From: Candidatus Helarchaeota archaeon
Lineage (GTDB): Archaea; Asgardarchaeota; Lokiarchaeia; Helarchaeales; HEL-GB-A
DNA: 33,341 bases
Assembly (NCBI GenBank): GCA_016840125.1
Contig: JAEOSY010000417.1
Location: 1-33,341 of the forward strand
Direction of reading: 5' to 3'
The position numbers were made by a program, and so were the translations under genes. Positions 32,767-33,341 of the stretch are shown piece after piece. Under the pieces are notes generated by a model. That model was not told the DNA's origin, made no database searches, and saw nothing but the letters and a program-made list of their open reading frames with translations. Position 1 is the stretch's first letter. Each line of letters begins with the position of its first letter.

Positions 32767-33341
32767 ATGCATCATAAGTTTAATATTTATCCATTCACCG
32801 CAATAATCGGGCAAACACTGATGAAAAAAGCCTTGATTTTGAATGCGATCAATCCAAAAATCGGTGGTGTATTGATTAAAGGAGAAAAGGGTACAGCAAA
32901 ATCTACCGCCGCTCGCTCTTTAACTGAATTATTACCTGAAATCAAAGTTGTTCAGAATTGCCCTTTTCACTGCGATCCTAGTAATCCTTATAAAATGTGT
33001 AATGAATGTAAGAGGAAATTTGAAAATAATGAAGAGCTTCCTGTGATTGAACAAAGCATGCGAATGGTGACTTTACCTGTTTCAGCAACTGAAGACCGCG
33101 TAGTTGGGACTATTGATTTGAAGAAGGCACTAGAGGATAAAAGATTAGGCTTAGAACCTGGTATATTGGCTGAAGTTAATCGAGGCATCCTGTATATTGA
33201 CGAAGTAAATCTTTTGGATAACCATGTAGCTGATCTACTTCTAGATGCCGCAGCAATGGGATATAATATCATTGAACGGGAAAATATCTCTTTCTTTCAT
33301 CCGGCAAAATTCATTCTGATTGGTACTATGAACCCAGAGGA
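32767..33341 (+). CDS. ChlI/BchI-type AAA+ chelatase ATPase (3' truncated)
   Basis: The frame is open to the window end (191 complete codons). It starts at ATG 32767 with GAGGTGA a few bases upstream. Motifs: IIGQTLMKKALILNAI, Walker A GEKGTAKST at 39-47, Walker B ILYIDEVNLL at 141-150, then a sensor-type LIGTMNPE at the cut end. Between them is a four-cysteine insert (C65, C69, C78, C81 in CPFHCDP and MCNECK), common in the I-subunit-like ATPases that accompany CobN. It would power metal insertion together with CobN; the VWA-containing D-like part is beyond the edge, either as a fused C-terminal domain or a separate gene. Confidence 0.92.
   Translation, partial: MHHKFNIYPFTAIIGQTLMKKALILNAINPKIGGVLIKGEKGTAKSTAARSLTELLPEIKVVQNCPFHCDPSNPYKMCNECKRKFENNEELPVIEQSMRMVTLPVSATEDRVVGTIDLKKALEDKRLGLEPGILAEVNRGILYIDEVNLLDNHVADLLLDAAAMGYNIIERENISFFHPAKFILIGTMNPE

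Overview
The window looks like chromosomal DNA of an uncultured archaeon, most likely Asgard-related. The archaeal part rests on a GTG-started secE followed by spt5, a DtdA-type D-aminoacyl-tRNA deacylase, LysW-carrier amino-acid biosynthesis, a stand-alone Lrp/AsnC effector domain and TATA-type promoters. The Asgard part is an inference from eukaryote-flavoured small proteins: a UEV/E2-like fold, a ubiquitin-like protein ending in Gly-Gly-Asp, two PH-like/RING-like paralogues and a membrane-anchored JAMM protein. No rRNA, tRNA, CRISPR array, insertion sequence or phage gene was seen.

Layout. Positions 1-4078 (+): an ABC exporter operon whose ATPase is fused to a transmembrane helix and a prenyltransferase-like toroid, followed by two paralogous ABC-2 permeases. 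Positions 4163-10057 (-): seven co-directional genes, namely a DrrAB-like exporter, a DUF72 protein, a membrane-anchored GH38/GH57-like protein, a small membrane protein, the ubiquitin-like protein and the UEV/E2-like protein. Positions 10189-12978: two coiled-coil proteins, one with a zinc ribbon, a 440-bp AT-rich gap and dtdA. Positions 13133-15030 (+): ftsZ, secE, spt5. Positions 15070-17470 (-): JAMM protein, Gfo/Idh/MocA oxidoreductase and a 7-helix membrane protein. Positions 17511-22224: an acetylornithine-type carbamoyltransferase, a DUF3795 protein, a degenerate ADP-ribosylglycohydrolase and two PH/RING-like paralogues flanking small genes. Positions 22261-28084 (-): operon argG-argH-lysW-lysX-lysZ-lysK. 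Positions 28300-33341: an Lrp-like regulator divergent from cobN, then a ChlI-type AAA+ gene cut by the right edge.

How the genes fit together. The arginine set uses the LysW carrier: LysX loads glutamate and/or aminoadipate, LysZ phosphorylates it, LysK releases the product, and ArgG and ArgH finish arginine. The carbamoyltransferase at 17511 resembles the N-acylornithine class instead of ordinary OTCase, which raises the question of whether carbamoylation happens on a carrier-bound substrate. CobN and ChlI are two of the three subunit types of an ATP-dependent cobaltochelatase. The Ubl-like, UEV/E2-like, RING-like and JAMM proteins resemble parts of a ubiquitin system, but they lie in separate loci and no E1 gene is visible, so a working pathway is only a hypothesis.
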